Shown: positions 42,548-52,317 of the stretch, piece by piece
Position numbering within the stretch: position 1 is the stretch's first letter
Layout: each line of letters opens with the position of its first letter
NCBI RefSeq assembly: GCF_001602375.1
Contig: NZ_BCNY01000015.1
Location: forward strand, 558,001 to 622,000
DNA: 64,000 nucleotides
Direction: 5' to 3'
Origin: Methanoculleus horonobensis
GTDB lineage: Archaea; Halobacteriota; Methanomicrobia; Methanomicrobiales; Methanoculleaceae
The notes under the pieces: generated by a model
The model's input: the letters and a program-made list of their open reading frames with translations, nothing else
What the model was told of the DNA's origin: nothing
The model's database searches: none
Translations under genes and position numbers: made by a program

Positions 42548-42850
42548 ATGGAGATCGCAGTTGTCGGTACCGGTGAATTCATCCTCGGTTTCAGGCTCGC
42601 GGGTGTTCGAAGAACCTACGCGGCCGAGACCGACGAACGACTGGTCGAGCATATCAACCAGGTGCTGGATGACAGGGATGTCGGCATCCTCGTGCTGAAA
42701 GGCAGCGACATGGAGCGGATCCCTCTGCGGCTTCGCACCACCCTCGAAAACTCCGTCAAGCCGACGGTTATCGCGATCGGCGGAGATGAGGGCGGCCTGT
42801 CGATGAGAGAGAGAATCAAGAGATCGGTGGGTGTTGATCTGTGGAAGTAA
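42548..42850 (+). CDS. atpF: A-type ATP synthase subunit F
   Basis: A 100-residue CheY-like subunit of the central stalk: [20 protein letters not shown] start and the [16 protein letters not shown] and [24 protein letters not shown] segments are typical. Starts 1 base after atpC and shares its stop TAATG with the atpA start. Confidence 0.93.
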   Translation: MEIAVVGTGEFILGFRLAGVRRTYAAETDERLVEHINQVLDDRDVGILVLKGSDMERIPLRLRTTLENSVKPTVIAIGGDEGGLSMRERIKRSVGVDLWK

Positions 42851-44604
42851 TGGAGAAAGGAAAAGAGAACAGGGCTCAGGGAGTCCTGAAGCGGATTTCA
42901 GGGCCGGTCGTCACTGCTGTCGGTCTCGACGCGCATATGTACGACGTGGTGAAGGTCGGCAATGAAGAACTGATGGGGGAGGTCATCAAGATCCAGGGTG
43001 AGAACATCATCATCCAGGTCTATGAGGATACCGCCGGCATCAGACCCGGTGAGCCGGTGGGAAATACCGGTCTCTCGCTCGCTGTTGAACTCGGGCCCGG
43101 GCTGCTGACCAGTATCTACGACGGGATCCAGCGGCCGCTCGAGGTGCTCGTGGACAAGATGGGCAACTTCATCGAGCGCGGCGTCTCGGCACCCGGCCTC
43201 TCCCACGAGAAGAAGTGGGAGTTCGTGCCCACGGTGAAGGAAGGCGATGAAGTCAGGGCCGGCACCGTCATCGGCACCGTCCAGGAGACGAACATCGTCC
43301 ATAAGATCATGGTTCCCCCGAGAGCGAAGGGCGGCAAGATCAAGAAGATCTCGGGCGGCAGTTTCACGGTCGATGAGACCGTCTGTGTCCTCGAGGACGG
43401 CACCGAGATCGCCATGCTCCAGCGCTGGCCGGTTCGTGTGCCCCGCCCCGTGCAGGAGAAGCTGAACCCGGACATCCCGCTGATCACCGGTCAGCGGATT
43501 CTGGACGGTCTCTTCCCTATCGCGAAGGGCGGAACGGCGGCCATCCCCGGCCCGTTCGGCAGCGGCAAGACGGTCACCCAGCAGCAGCTTGCGAAGTGGT
43601 CGGACGCCGAGATCGTCGTCTACATCGGCTGCGGCGAGCGCGGCAACGAGATGACCGAGGTTCTGACCGAGTTCCCGGAACTCGAGGACCCGAAGACCGG
43701 CAAACCGCTCATGGAGCGGACGGTGCTGATCGCGAACACCTCGAACATGCCTGTCGCGGCCCGTGAAGCGTCCGTGTATACGGGCATCACGATCGCCGAG
43801 TACTTCCGTGACATGGGCTACGACGTCTCGCTGATGGCCGACTCCACCTCGCGGTGGGCTGAAGCCATGCGTGAGATCTCGAGCCGTCTTGAGGAGATGC
43901 CCGGTGAGGAAGGCTACCCCGCGTACCTTGCGGCACGCCTCTCGGAGTTCTATGAGCGTGCGGGACGTGTCATCTCCTTGAACGGTGAGGGCGGTTCCGT
44001 CTCCGTCATCGGCGCGGTCTCGCCGCCGGGCGGCGACTTCTCCGAGCCGGTCACCCAGAACACCCTGCGTATCGTCAAGGTCTTCTGGGCACTGGATGCG
44101 AAGCTCTCCCAGCGTCGGCACTTCCCGGCGATCAACTGGCTGAACTCTTACTCGCTCTACCTCGACGCACTCAACGAGTGGTACGACAAAGAGGTCTCAC
44201 CCGAGTGGAACCCGCTCCGGGCCTGGGCGATGGGTGTCCTCCAGAAGGAGGCCGAACTCCAGGAGATTGTCCAGCTGGTCGGTTCCGATGCCCTGCCCGA
44301 CGAGGAGCAGGTCACCATCGAGGTGGCCAGGATGATCCGTGAGATCTTCCTGCAGCAGAACGCCTACGATGCGGTCGACACGTTCTGTCCGATGTCCAAG
44401 CAGTACGACATGATGAAGGCGATCAAGCACTACGCCGACCTCGCGCGTACCGCCCAGGTGGGCGGCGCGACCCCGCAGCAGGTCATCGGCGTCAAGAGCA
44501 AGAACGAGCTTCCGCAGATCAAGTTCATCAGGGACTACGAGCCCGAACTCGAGAAGATCATGAAGCAGATGGAAGCTGAATTCGACGCGATGAGGACGGT
44601 GTGA
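42850..44604 (+). CDS. atpA: A-type ATP synthase catalytic subunit A
   Basis: A 584-residue catalytic subunit. Marks: [11 protein letters not shown] near the start, the A-type insertion around 110-180, Walker [13 protein letters not shown] near residue 235, [13 protein letters not shown], the [26 protein letters not shown] block and [22 protein letters not shown] at 42850 overlaps the atpF stop; GTG at 42841 in frame is an alternative. No intein or frameshift. Confidence 0.97.
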   Translation: MEKGKENRAQGVLKRISGPVVTAVGLDAHMYDVVKVGNEELMGEVIKIQGENIIIQVYEDTAGIRPGEPVGNTGLSLAVELGPGLLTSIYDGIQRPLEVLVDKMGNFIERGVSAPGLSHEKKWEFVPTVKEGDEVRAGTVIGTVQETNIVHKIMVPPRAKGGKIKKISGGSFTVDETVCVLEDGTEIAMLQRWPVRVPRPVQEKLNPDIPLITGQRILDGLFPIAKGGTAAIPGPFGSGKTVTQQQLAKWSDAEIVVYIGCGERGNEMTEVLTEFPELEDPKTGKPLMERTVLIANTSNMPVAAREASVYTGITIAEYFRDMGYDVSLMADSTSRWAEAMREISSRLEEMPGEEGYPAYLAARLSEFYERAGRVISLNGEGGSVSVIGAVSPPGGDFSEPVTQNTLRIVKVFWALDAKLSQRRHFPAINWLNSYSLYLDALNEWYDKEVSPEWNPLRAWAMGVLQKEAELQEIVQLVGSDALPDEEQVTIEVARMIREIFLQQNAYDAVDTFCPMSKQYDMMKAIKHYADLARTAQVGGATPQQVIGVKSKNELPQIKFIRDYEPELEKIMKQMEAEFDAMRTV

Positions 44605-44606
44605 CC

Positions 44607-45992
44607 ATGAAGGAATACAGAACGGTTGCACAGGTTGCAGGACCGCTGGTCTTCGTCGAGAAGACAGAACCGGTCGGCTACAGCGAACTCGTCAACATCG
44701 TGACCGCCGACGGCACGGTCAAGCGCGGCCAGGTGCTGGATACGAGCGACGAGATCGTGGTCGTCCAGGTCTTCGAGACCACCGCAGGCATCGGCAGGGA
44801 CTCGGGCATCCGGTTCACCGGCGAGACGATCAAGATGCCGGTGGGCAAAGACATGCTCGGCCGTATCCTCTCCGGCGGCGGCAAGCCGATCGACGGAGGG
44901 CCGGAGATCGTGCCCGAGAAGAGGCTCGAGATCACCGGTGCGGCCATCAATCCCTACGCCCGCTCTTCACCCGAGGATTTCATCCAGACGGGTATCTCGA
45001 CGATCGACGGGACGAACACCCTCGTCCGCGGTCAGAAACTCCCGATCTTCTCTGCCTCCGGTCTGCCCCACAACGATGTGGCGCTCCAGATCGCCCGGCA
45101 GGCGAAGGTGCCCGGTTCGACCGAAGAGTTCGCCGTGGTCTTTGCTGCGATGGGTATCACGCGTGAAGAGGCCAACTACTTCATGGCCGACTTCGAGAAG
45201 ACCGGCGCTCTCGAGCGTTCGGTCGTCTTCCTGAACCTTGCCGACGACCCGGCCGTCGAGCGGACGATCACGCCGCGTCTCGCGCTCACGACCGCCGAGT
45301 ACCTGGCGTTCGACCTCGGCTACCACGTGCTGGTCATCCTGACGGATATGACCAACTACTGCGAGGCGCTCCGTCAGATCGGCGCGGCCCGTGAGGAAGT
45401 GCCCGGCCGGCGTGGTTACCCCGGCTACATGTACACCGACCTTGCGAGCATCTACGAGCGTGCGGGTATCATCAAGGGTGTCAAGGGTTCTGTGACCCAG
45501 ATCCCGATCCTGACGATGCCCGGCGACGATATCACCCACCCGATCCCGGACCTGACCGGTTACATCACCGAAGGACAGATCGTGGTCAACCGTGATCTGC
45601 ACCGGAAGGGTATCTACCCGCCGATCAACGTGCTGCCGTCGCTTTCCCGTCTGATGAACCTCGGTATCGGCGAGGGGCACACCCGCGAGGACCACAAGAA
45701 GGTCTCCGACCAGCTCTACGCGGCATACGCGGAGGGTAATGATCTCCGTGGCCTGGTCGCCATCGTCGGCAAGGACGCGCTCTCGGAGCGCGACCGGATG
45801 TTCCTCGAGTTCGCCGACCTCTTCGAGGACCGGTTCGTCAGGCAGGGCCTGTATGAAGACCGGTCGATCGAGGAGACGCTCGACCTCGGCTGGGAACTCC
45901 TCTCGACGCTGCCCGAAGAGCAGCTCGTCCGTATCGACCGCGAACTGATCCAGAAGTACCACCCGAAGTACCGGAAGAAGGCACAGGGGTAA
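44607..45992 (+). CDS. atpB: A-type ATP synthase subunit B (regulatory, non-catalytic)
   Basis: A 461-residue subunit: [52 protein letters not shown] (where A has the P-loop, here no Walker Lys), and [28 protein letters not shown] at 44607 is preferred over GTG at 44601, which overlaps the atpA stop. Confidence 0.96.
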   Translation: MKEYRTVAQVAGPLVFVEKTEPVGYSELVNIVTADGTVKRGQVLDTSDEIVVVQVFETTAGIGRDSGIRFTGETIKMPVGKDMLGRILSGGGKPIDGGPEIVPEKRLEITGAAINPYARSSPEDFIQTGISTIDGTNTLVRGQKLPIFSASGLPHNDVALQIARQAKVPGSTEEFAVVFAAMGITREEANYFMADFEKTGALERSVVFLNLADDPAVERTITPRLALTTAEYLAFDLGYHVLVILTDMTNYCEALRQIGAAREEVPGRRGYPGYMYTDLASIYERAGIIKGVKGSVTQIPILTMPGDDITHPIPDLTGYITEGQIVVNRDLHRKGIYPPINVLPSLSRLMNLGIGEGHTREDHKKVSDQLYAAYAEGNDLRGLVAIVGKDALSERDRMFLEFADLFEDRFVRQGLYEDRSIEETLDLGWELLSTLPEEQLVRIDRELIQKYHPKYRKKAQG

Positions 45993-45998
45993 ACGTCC

Positions 45999-46625
45999 AT
46001 GGCGCTACGAGATATCAAGCCGACCCGATCCGAGCTGATCAACGTCAAGCGACGGATCAAGCTCTCGGAGCGCGGCTATAACATCCTCAAGATGAAGCGC
46101 GATGGGCTGATCCTGGAGTTCTTCAAGGTGCTGCAGCAGGCGAAAGACAGCCGTGGCGCCCTTCTGGAGCGCTACGAGCACGCAATGGAGATGATCGCCC
46201 TCGCGGAGACCGTCGAGGGCGCGATCGGGGTGAAGGCCGCCGCCTTCTCGACGGCGGACGCCCCCGCCATCTCCCTCAAAAGCAAGAACATCATGGGCGT
46301 CGTCGTCCCGGAGATAGAGGCGTCTTCCGTCCGGAAGGGCGTGCTCGACCGCGGCTACGGGATGCTCGGCACCTCCGCCGTCATCGACGAGACTGCTGAA
46401 GCGTTCGAGGATCTGCTCGAGGCTATCATCGAGGCCGCCGAGATCGAGACGACCATGAAGCGGCTGCTCGACGAGATCGAGAGCACCAAGCGGCGCGTGA
46501 ACGCGCTCGAGTTCAAGGTGATCCCGGAGCTCTCCGAAGCCAGAGATTTCATCAAGATGCGGCTCGATGAGATGGAGCGCGAGGAGCTCTTCCGCCTGAA
46601 AAAGATTAAGGCACGGAGCGCCTGA
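45999..46625 (+). CDS. atpD: A-type ATP synthase subunit D
   Basis: A 208-residue central-stalk subunit with long helices (TRSELINVKRRIKLSERGYNILKMKRDGL at the start; RRVNALEFKVIPELSEARDFIKMRLDEMEREELFRLKKIK at the end), the family's hallmark ends that form a coiled coil. Last gene of the operon; pgk follows 22 bases later. Confidence 0.94.
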   Translation: MALRDIKPTRSELINVKRRIKLSERGYNILKMKRDGLILEFFKVLQQAKDSRGALLERYEHAMEMIALAETVEGAIGVKAAAFSTADAPAISLKSKNIMGVVVPEIEASSVRKGVLDRGYGMLGTSAVIDETAEAFEDLLEAIIEAAEIETTMKRLLDEIESTKRRVNALEFKVIPELSEARDFIKMRLDEMEREELFRLKKIKARSA

Positions 46626-46647
46626 AGAGAGAGACTGGTGATACCCG

Positions 46648-47862
46648 GTGGAGATCGGTACGCTCGCAGATACTGGGAAGTTGACGGGAACGGTGATGCT
46701 GCGGGTTGATTTCAACTCGCCCATCGATCCCTCCTCAAACCAGATCTTAGACGACAAAAGGTTTCGGGAACACCTGCCGACGGTGCAGGCACTTGAGGAC
46801 GCACGGCTCGTCGTCCTCACGCACCAGAGCAGGCCCGGCAAGAAGGATTTCACGACGCTTGAGGCGCATGCGGCGAAACTGGAGCGGCTGCTCGGCCGCC
46901 CGGTGACGTACGTGGAGGACATCTTCGGGCGGTGCGCCCGGGATGCCATCCGGAGCGCGAAGCGCGGCGACGTCCTGATGCTCGAGAACCTCCGGTTCGC
47001 CGCCGAGGAGAACCTGACCCTGAAGCCCGATGAGGCGAAGAAGACTCTTCTCGTCCGGCGGCTGGCGTCGATGGCCGACGTGTACGTCAACGATGCGTTC
47101 GGAACGGCACACAGGTCGCAGCCATCGATCGTGGGGCTGCCGCTCGTGCTGCCGTCGGTGGCCGGCCTCCTGATGGAGAAGGAGGTCGCGAACCTCTCCC
47201 GGGTCTTCACCGGGGCCCCGCGCCCCGTCACCTTCGTCCTTGGGGGGACGAAGGTGGACGACTCGATCGCGGTCGCAGAGAACGTCCTCGCGCGAGGGAC
47301 GGCCGATCGGGTGATCGTCGTCGGCGTGGTGGGCAACGTCTTCTTGCTTGCGGCGGGACACGATATCGGGCGCCCGTCGGCCCGGCTGATCGACGACCTC
47401 GGCTACCGGGCTGAGATCGATAAGGCGAAAGCCCTCCTGGAGTCCTACGCCGACCGGCTCTCTCTGCCGCACTCGGTCGCCGTGCGCGAAGACGGCGAAC
47501 GGGTCGATTACCCTCTTGACGCCGTCCCGGAGGACGCCCAGGTGCTCGACATCGGGAGCGACTCAATCCGGAGCCTCACGGGGACGATCACGGAATCGGG
47601 AACGGTCGTGGTGAACGGGCCGGCGGGACTCTTCGAGGAGGAGCAGTTCGCCGTCGGCACCTTCGAGCTCCTGAGGGCGGCGTCCACCGTGGAGTTCTCG
47701 GTGGTGGGCGGCGGACATTCCGGCGCGGCCATCGAGCGGCTCGGTCTCGAGAGCGAGTTTACGCACATCTCTACCGGCGGAGGGGCGGCAATCGAGTTCC
47801 TGACCGGGAAGAAGATGCCCGCCATCGAAGCGCTGGAGATGTCCCGCAAGATCTTCGGCTGA
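46648..47862 (+). CDS. pgk: Phosphoglycerate kinase
   Basis: A 404-residue enzyme of gluconeogenesis/glycolysis (3-phosphoglycerate and ATP). Family marks: MLRVDFNSPIDP near residue 15, the VVLTHQSRPGKKDF and MLENLRFAAEE blocks, VNDAFGTAHRSQPSIVGLP, FVLGGTKVDDSI, and GGGHSGAAIERLGLE near the end. The start is GTG at 46648. Close to atpD (22 bases), so read-through from the ATP synthase operon is possible. Confidence 0.96.
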   Translation: MEIGTLADTGKLTGTVMLRVDFNSPIDPSSNQILDDKRFREHLPTVQALEDARLVVLTHQSRPGKKDFTTLEAHAAKLERLLGRPVTYVEDIFGRCARDAIRSAKRGDVLMLENLRFAAEENLTLKPDEAKKTLLVRRLASMADVYVNDAFGTAHRSQPSIVGLPLVLPSVAGLLMEKEVANLSRVFTGAPRPVTFVLGGTKVDDSIAVAENVLARGTADRVIVVGVVGNVFLLAAGHDIGRPSARLIDDLGYRAEIDKAKALLESYADRLSLPHSVAVREDGERVDYPLDAVPEDAQVLDIGSDSIRSLTGTITESGTVVVNGPAGLFEEEQFAVGTFELLRAASTVEFSVVGGGHSGAAIERLGLESEFTHISTGGGAAIEFLTGKKMPAIEALEMSRKIFG

Positions 47863-48433
47863 GGGGTATAGCGCCCCTCCCTTTTCTCTCGATTTCCTCT
47901 CCTCTTCCGTTGCGCAGTCACGTGAGGGTGTAGTACCCCCTTATCGGCGGGTCGGGTGAAGTTGCGGATGCTGGGCTGCACGGTGAGCGTTTGCGGTATA
48001 ATAACGCGAATTAAGCCGTGTACCATCCGCCTGACGATAAAAGTGAGGTGATGTTGACCTTATAGAATGAGGTGGGGGGCCACACCCGAAAGCCTTGCAG
48101 CCCGGCGTAATCTCGCTTGTGGTTGCTGAACGCTGGTTCAGGGGCACCCGTGCCCCCGAACCGAACCCTTGGCATCGTTGGCGGTGTAGTTGGTTGTGCA
48201 GTTGGTTGTGGTGATTGCTGATGGAATTGAATGATTGGTGAATGCTGGGTGTGGTACTTCCCCGCACCAGTATCTATTCTGGCCGATATATATTATTTTC
48301 CAATAAATATCTAAACGAATATATGTGCCAAAATAATAATCAGGGTTGCTATAATTCACCGTTAACCGAAATGCCTGCAAGTATTTCAGGAACGTTTTGC
48401 GGGAGGGTTTATATACCCGGTCCCCGCGTCGGA
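47863..48433. other. 571-base gene-free region between convergent genes
   Basis: Between pgk and the DUF89 gene, which converge. It contains nested hairpins at 48126-48162, a G/T-rich strand bias at 48175-48246 (C/A-rich on the other strand), and an AT-rich block at 48270-48370 with TATATATT. A TATA-like GGGTTTATATACCC at 48406-48419 also occurs. Minus-strand frames here look random in composition. The arrangement could be a non-coding RNA unit read on the minus strand, but this is a guess. Confidence 0.4.
48126..48162. other. Overlapping alternative hairpins
   Basis: Hairpin 1 pairs CTGAAC (48126-48131) with GTTCAG (48136-48141). Hairpin 2 pairs GGTTC (48135-48139) plus GGGGCAC (48141-48147) with GTGCCCC (48150-48156) plus GAACC (48158-48162). 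The two share bases 48135-48141 and exclude each other, as in attenuators. The longer form may simply be a terminator between convergent genes. Confidence 0.5.
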
Positions 48434-49291
48434 TCACTCACGAAGGAGGGCAACCCGGGAGCCGACCGGGATGCCGATATCCGCGCCAATCGGGCCACAT
48501 TTCACCGACATCAGGTAGGCGACGGGGGGAAGGTCGCGGCCGTCGGAGAGCGACTCGTAGTTCGCCATGCCCTTCGCGAGGACGAGCGTCGCGCGGTCAA
48601 GTGCATCGGCGAGCGCCGGCGGAGCGAGCTCGCGGTTGAGCCCGAGTTCGGCGATGCCGTCCGTGGTGGGGGTGAGCAGGTCGACCCGGCGGTCGAGACC
48701 GAGCGCCGCGGCATCCTCCATCGTCGCGTCGTTTAAGATCGGGGCTCCCCGGACGGCGAACGTGACGTGGGAACCATTCTTCTTGAGATGGTCGGCGAAG
48801 AGCGCGTCGAAGACGATCTCGCCGCAGTTGTCGGCGAGGTAGACCACCCGGGAGGTGAGCCTCTCGATCGCGGTGGTGTCGTCGACGGTCAGCCCCGCCG
48901 CAAACTCCCGCCGGAAGAACTCGACGAAGTTGTCGGTGACGGTATGCGCCTGTGAACCGTAATCCAGCGTGTTGCCGATGACGGATGCCAGCGCAAGGTC
49001 GTGGAACGTAGATAGATCGCCGCGCACCGTCCGGCAGACGATCGCCGCGTCGGCGTTGTTGTCCCTCTTCAACGACCGGTAGGGGTCGGGATCACCGATC
49101 ATCCGGTAGGCGAGCCGGTGTACCCGGCTCGCGATGACGGGTGCGGGCACCGGATCGGCAGCGATGCGGCTGAGAAGGTCCCGGCACGCATCGACGATCT
49201 CGGAGACGCGCAGGGAATCGTCGATGCAGAGCCGGCTCTCGTATTCAACCCGGCTGAGCAGGCAATTCGTGCAGTCTGCAGTCAACCTCAT
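48434..49291 (-). CDS. DUF89/ARMT1-family protein (damage-control phosphatase type)
   Basis: A 285-residue protein of the DUF89 family, metal-dependent phosphatases acting on sugar-phosphate or cofactor damage products. It starts MRLTADCTNCLLSR with the conserved paired Cys, has ADNCGEIVFD near residue 140 (metal-binding Asp/Asn) and the late KGMANYESLSD motif. The frame extends upstream to 49342, but ATG at 49291 aligns with the family. The exact substrate of archaeal members is unknown. tRNA-Pro lies just upstream in the same direction. Confidence 0.88.
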   Translation of the reverse strand: MRLTADCTNCLLSRVEYESRLCIDDSLRVSEIVDACRDLLSRIAADPVPAPVIASRVHRLAYRMIGDPDPYRSLKRDNNADAAIVCRTVRGDLSTFHDLALASVIGNTLDYGSQAHTVTDNFVEFFRREFAAGLTVDDTTAIERLTSRVVYLADNCGEIVFDALFADHLKKNGSHVTFAVRGAPILNDATMEDAAALGLDRRVDLLTPTTDGIAELGLNRELAPPALADALDRATLVLAKGMANYESLSDGRDLPPVAYLMSVKCGPIGADIGIPVGSRVALLRE

Positions 49292-49333
49292 GCTACGAAT
49301 AATTCTGTCCGGGACAGAGAAAAAATGGTCTGA

Positions 49334-49407
49334 TGGGGCCACTGCGATTTGAACGCAGGTCAGAAGACCCCCAGTCTCCTAGGATGGCCAGGCTACCCTA
49401 TGGCCCC
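49334..49407 (-). tRNA. tRNA-Pro (anticodon GGG)
   Basis: A 74-base tRNA. Acceptor GGGGCCA/TGGCCCC with discriminator A; anticodon arm GGAGA-CTGGGGG-TCTTC places GGG at 34-36; T arm CTGCG-TTCAAAT-CGCAG. CCA not encoded. Minus-strand TATA-like sequences occur at about 49413-49422 and 49434-49443, the latter at the usual distance. Confidence 0.93.
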
Positions 49408-49471
49408 TTCCCTACTATATATGCTCGAATTACACATATATCTTCGCTTTGGAGGGGAGAGGATAGACCTT

Positions 49472-49678
49472 CTACCCGCGGACTTTCTTATACTCCTCAA
49501 CGCTTCGTGTCAGTTGTTCCAGTTCACTGCCGGTGATCTCCATTCTACCACTCAGTGCTTCGACTTCTTTGAGAAGCTGCTGGATGCGCACGTACATCAC
49601 GTACATGATAAACAGCAGGCAGACGATGGTTACCGAGAGCAGGACTATCATGATTGCGTTAATATCCATAGTTATCAT
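49472..49678 (-). CDS. Small membrane protein with coiled coil
   Basis: A 68-residue protein: one N-terminal transmembrane helix (IMIVLLSVTIVCLLFIMYVMYV) and a soluble heptad-like helix (RIQQLLKEVEALSGRMEITG). It starts at the MinD stop (overlap 49675-49678), so it is coupled to that ATPase. It resembles a membrane tether or topology factor; the role is unknown. Confidence 0.7.
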   Translation of the reverse strand: MITMDINAIMIVLLSVTIVCLLFIMYVMYVRIQQLLKEVEALSGRMEITGSELEQLTRSVEEYKKVRG

Positions 49679-50460
49679 GGTTCCCTCCTGAATAGTGCGC
49701 GGGCAAACCGCTCAACAAATCCTTCCTGCACCTTGTGCGGCTCCGCCTCAACGGGGATACCCGCCAGTTTGGCTGCAATTCTTCTGAACGCTTTCGATGA
49801 TTCGGAACCCGGCGCTCCGACGACGACCGGTGTCTTTGCCGCTGCTGCCCTTCGTACGTTTGCGTCTTCGGGCACCGTATCGATGATCGATACGTCGAGG
49901 GTCTTCTCGATCTTTCTCCGGCTCATCTCGGTCTCTTCCAGTATCGCCCGGTTGAGAATAGCTCCCCCGATGGTGCCGCCGACCGTCTCCGTCAGGATCT
50001 TGATCTTCAGAGCATCCACGATCGAAGAGATCTCGGGGTTCACGACCAGCAGAACCTCATCTGCTACCGTGAGCGGTATGACCCCATCCGTTCCGATACC
50101 GGCGGGTGCATCGAGAAGCAGAAATTCACAACGGTCAGTGAGATCACACATCACGTCCGTGAGCCGTTCTGGATTCGCGTTCTGGAACCCCTGGAGCGAG
50201 AGACCACAGGGTACTACCTTGAGGCCGTACGGCCCCTCGTACATTGCATCCCTGATTGACGCTGTCCCTGCCAGAACCTCGTGGAGCGTGATCGGGGTCT
50301 CTGCAAGCCCAAGTACCAGTCCGAGGTTGGCCATCCCGACATCCGTGTCAACGATACACGTCTCTCTGCCATGCTGGGCCAATGCTGTTCCCAGGTTTGC
50401 GGTGACGGTCGTCTTCCCGGTGCCGCCTTTCCCGGAGGCGATAGTGTAGGCTTTAATCAT
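49675..50460 (-). CDS. MinD/ParA-family ATPase
   Basis: A 261-residue deviant-Walker ATPase: KAYTIASGKGGTGKTTVTANLG at the start, switch CIVDTDVGMANLG, LLLDAPAGIGTDG (Walker B) and VVNPEISSIVDALKI. Such proteins bind membranes or DNA as ATP dimers and position other machines. ATG at 50460 fits the family; a TATA box AAATAAATAAG (50505-50515) lies 45 bases upstream. Co-transcribed with a small membrane coiled-coil protein. The archaeal MinD role in division is unproven. Confidence 0.9.
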   Translation of the reverse strand: MIKAYTIASGKGGTGKTTVTANLGTALAQHGRETCIVDTDVGMANLGLVLGLAETPITLHEVLAGTASIRDAMYEGPYGLKVVPCGLSLQGFQNANPERLTDVMCDLTDRCEFLLLDAPAGIGTDGVIPLTVADEVLLVVNPEISSIVDALKIKILTETVGGTIGGAILNRAILEETEMSRRKIEKTLDVSIIDTVPEDANVRRAAAAKTPVVVGAPGSESSKAFRRIAAKLAGIPVEAEPHKVQEGFVERFARALFRREP

Positions 50461-50761
50461 CCAAAACCGTCTCAAGGATAGATCGTAGTTTTCAAACATA
50501 AACTTATTTATTTGCCCCTCTCGCTTGAAGGACATAAATACAGTTTTCGAAGGTGGAGATACTTCTTATTGGGTGAGCCGAACTGGAAACAGTCTTGAAT
50601 GCCTTCGCGACCTGGTTTCACGGTTATGCCGCGGGGCCGGTCGAGTTGCGGGAAGAGAGATATTTCACTTCAAGGGCGGTGATCCCTGGTTTACATGGTA
50701 AAAGCGAGTTAGTAGAGCGATTTGGTGCAATGTAGATTCGATATTCATATATGATGCGACG

Positions 50762-50784
50762 AAGATATCTCACTGAGATATCTT
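50762..50784. promoter_or_regulatory. Perfect 11-bp inverted repeat before the roadblock gene
   Basis: The half-site AAGATATCTCA, one base, then its exact reverse complement. It ends 9 bases before the ATG at 50794. A TATA-like TTCATATATGA (50741-50751) puts the transcript start within the palindrome, a typical place for a repressor operator. Confidence 0.6.
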
Positions 50785-50793
50785 GGGGTTAGT

Positions 50794-51177
50794 ATGATGA
50801 GCCGTCATCCCTTTATGGAAGAGAGTGCCCGGAAGTACATCGATGAGATTCAGTCGGTTGTCGGTGTTACCGCGTGCGCTCTCGTATCCAGTGAGGGCAG
50901 AATTTTAGGTAAACACTTCCCGGAAGGCGACATTACATCGTCGCTTTTCGCAGCAATGTGTGCAACTGTCCTCGCGTCGGCGGAGGCGGCTTGCGGCAGC
51001 GTCGATGTAGAGCGGCCGACCCTGGTCACCGTTGCCTCAGCCGACGCTACAGTCCTCATCGTGAGTGTCGGGGAAGCCACCCTGATCACGGCGGTGATTG
51101 ATAGGTCGGCGGATCTCCCAGCAGTACAGAGACAGTTATTGGATATAGCAGCCAGGATCGGAGAGGAGGAGGCATGA
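50794..51177 (+). CDS. Roadblock/LC7-domain protein
   Basis: A 127-residue protein with the roadblock/longin-like outline: a helix (YIDEIQSVVGVTACALVSSEGRIL), strand, helix with LFAAMCATVLASAEAACG, then VTVASADATVLIVSVGEATLI and a final helix. In prokaryotes these pair with small GTPases or kinases in motility and signalling. It overlaps the response regulator gene by 4 bases, so the two are made together. Confidence 0.82.
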   Translation: MMSRHPFMEESARKYIDEIQSVVGVTACALVSSEGRILGKHFPEGDITSSLFAAMCATVLASAEAACGSVDVERPTLVTVASADATVLIVSVGEATLITAVIDRSADLPAVQRQLLDIAARIGEEEA

Positions 51178-51812
51178 TGTATACGATATTAGTTGTTGAC
51201 GACAGCCCCATGATCGTCGATGTTTTTGTTACCATGCTGGAGCGTGGTGGCTATCGGCCGATAACCGCCTTCAGTGGCGAGGAGTGTCTTGAGACCCTGA
51301 AGGCGACCCCTCCGGACCTGGTTCTTCTCGACATCATGATGGAGCCGATGGACGGCTGGGAGACGCTTGAGAGGATCAAGACAAACTCCGCAACGCGGGA
51401 TATCCCCGTCCTCATGCTGACCGCAAAACCCCTCACGCCCGAGGAGGCGAACGAATACGGCCCCTATATCGAGGACTATATCCTCAAGCCCACCACCCAT
51501 CACCAGCTCTACGAGGCCATCGAGCACGTGCTGGCACGCCGGCACTCCATCGCCACCAACATCGAGCGGGCGCGCGAAGCCGGTGTGGATCAGAAACTCG
51601 TCGACGAATATGAACGTCTCGCAAAAAGCGTCGATATCAACCGCCGCCTCTTAAAGATCCTTGAGACCACCTACAGCATCAAGGATGCCCGGGCGGGCAT
51701 GGGCGAGGACATCACGAGGGCGATCAAGAGCATGGCAGCGAGCATCAAGATTCAGGAAGAACGGTTGAATCAGGTTCGCAACCAGTTTGAGGATCTCTTC
51801 GAGGCGCGTTGA
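51174..51812 (+). CDS. Response regulator with helical C-terminal extension
   Basis: A 212-residue protein. Residues 1-120 are a CheY-like receiver: acidic pair Asp9-Asp10, phospho-acceptor Asp53 in VLLDIMMEPMDG, Thr in LMLTAKP and Lys in DYILKP. The last 90 residues form long charged helices with no DNA-binding motif. No kinase is adjacent; the PAS sensor at 18.7 kb is too far to link. Likely a partner-interaction output working with the roadblock protein. Confidence 0.9.
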   Translation: MMYTILVVDDSPMIVDVFVTMLERGGYRPITAFSGEECLETLKATPPDLVLLDIMMEPMDGWETLERIKTNSATRDIPVLMLTAKPLTPEEANEYGPYIEDYILKPTTHHQLYEAIEHVLARRHSIATNIERAREAGVDQKLVDEYERLAKSVDINRRLLKILETTYSIKDARAGMGEDITRAIKSMAASIKIQEERLNQVRNQFEDLFEAR

Positions 51813-51861
51813 TCGCCCTCAATCTCCGATTTGATAACTCTCCTCCGGAATAAAAGATGCT

Positions 51862-51878
51862 AAGCCCGGTCGGGGCTT
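51862..51878. terminator. Putative bidirectional terminator hairpin
   Basis: AAGCCC pairs with GGGCTT around a 5-base loop, in the 73-base gap between the convergent response regulator and psiE genes. A short A-run precedes it on one side; no long T-run follows. Confidence 0.4.
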
Positions 51879-51885
51879 CCTGCTC

Positions 51886-52317
51886 CTAGTAACTATCCGC
51901 GCGTTCCTGCTTCCCGATATAGACGATCGCGATTGTCAGCACGAGGATCGCCGCGAGTGTCATTCCGATATCGACGGGATCCAGTTGTTCGACTCCAAAG
52001 GTCAGCACCCGCCGCACCATTGCGGTGATGCCTGCAATCAGGATCGGCGTCACGAGCACCCTGTTGGTCCGGAAATACGCCGTCACCGTCTCCAGGATCT
52101 CGACGATGATGAGGGTCAGAAGGAGCGCGTGCAGGACCCCGAGTATGCCCTGGGTCATATTCTCGGTATGGATGAGCGCCGCTACCTGGAGGATGACGTC
52201 GTAGAACGAGAAGATCGCGAGCAGGGAGAGCGAGGCGGCGATGAGCAGGTATATGCTCAGCGTTACCCATGATATGGAGGATATGATCGTATCTGCGCGA
52301 TTTTTGGTGGGAATCAT
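51886..52317 (-). CDS. PsiE-family membrane protein
   Basis: A 143-residue protein with four transmembrane helices in the phosphate-starvation-inducible PsiE pattern: LSIYLLIAASLSLLAIFSFYDVI, a luminal/loop segment, ALLLTLIIVEILETVTAYFRTNRVLVTPILIAGITAMVRRVL and a final helix. Function of the family is unknown. Divergent from tRNA-Lys and convergent with the response regulator. Confidence 0.82.
   Translation of the reverse strand: MIPTKNRADTIISSISWVTLSIYLLIAASLSLLAIFSFYDVILQVAALIHTENMTQGILGVLHALLLTLIIVEILETVTAYFRTNRVLVTPILIAGITAMVRRVLTFGVEQLDPVDIGMTLAAILVLTIAIVYIGKQERADSY

Noticed and set aside
47941-48437. Two minus-strand frames of about 100 codons in the gene-free region
   Set aside because: Odd composition (His/Asn/Arg/Ser-rich), no ribosome-binding sites, and they overlap each other and the hairpins.
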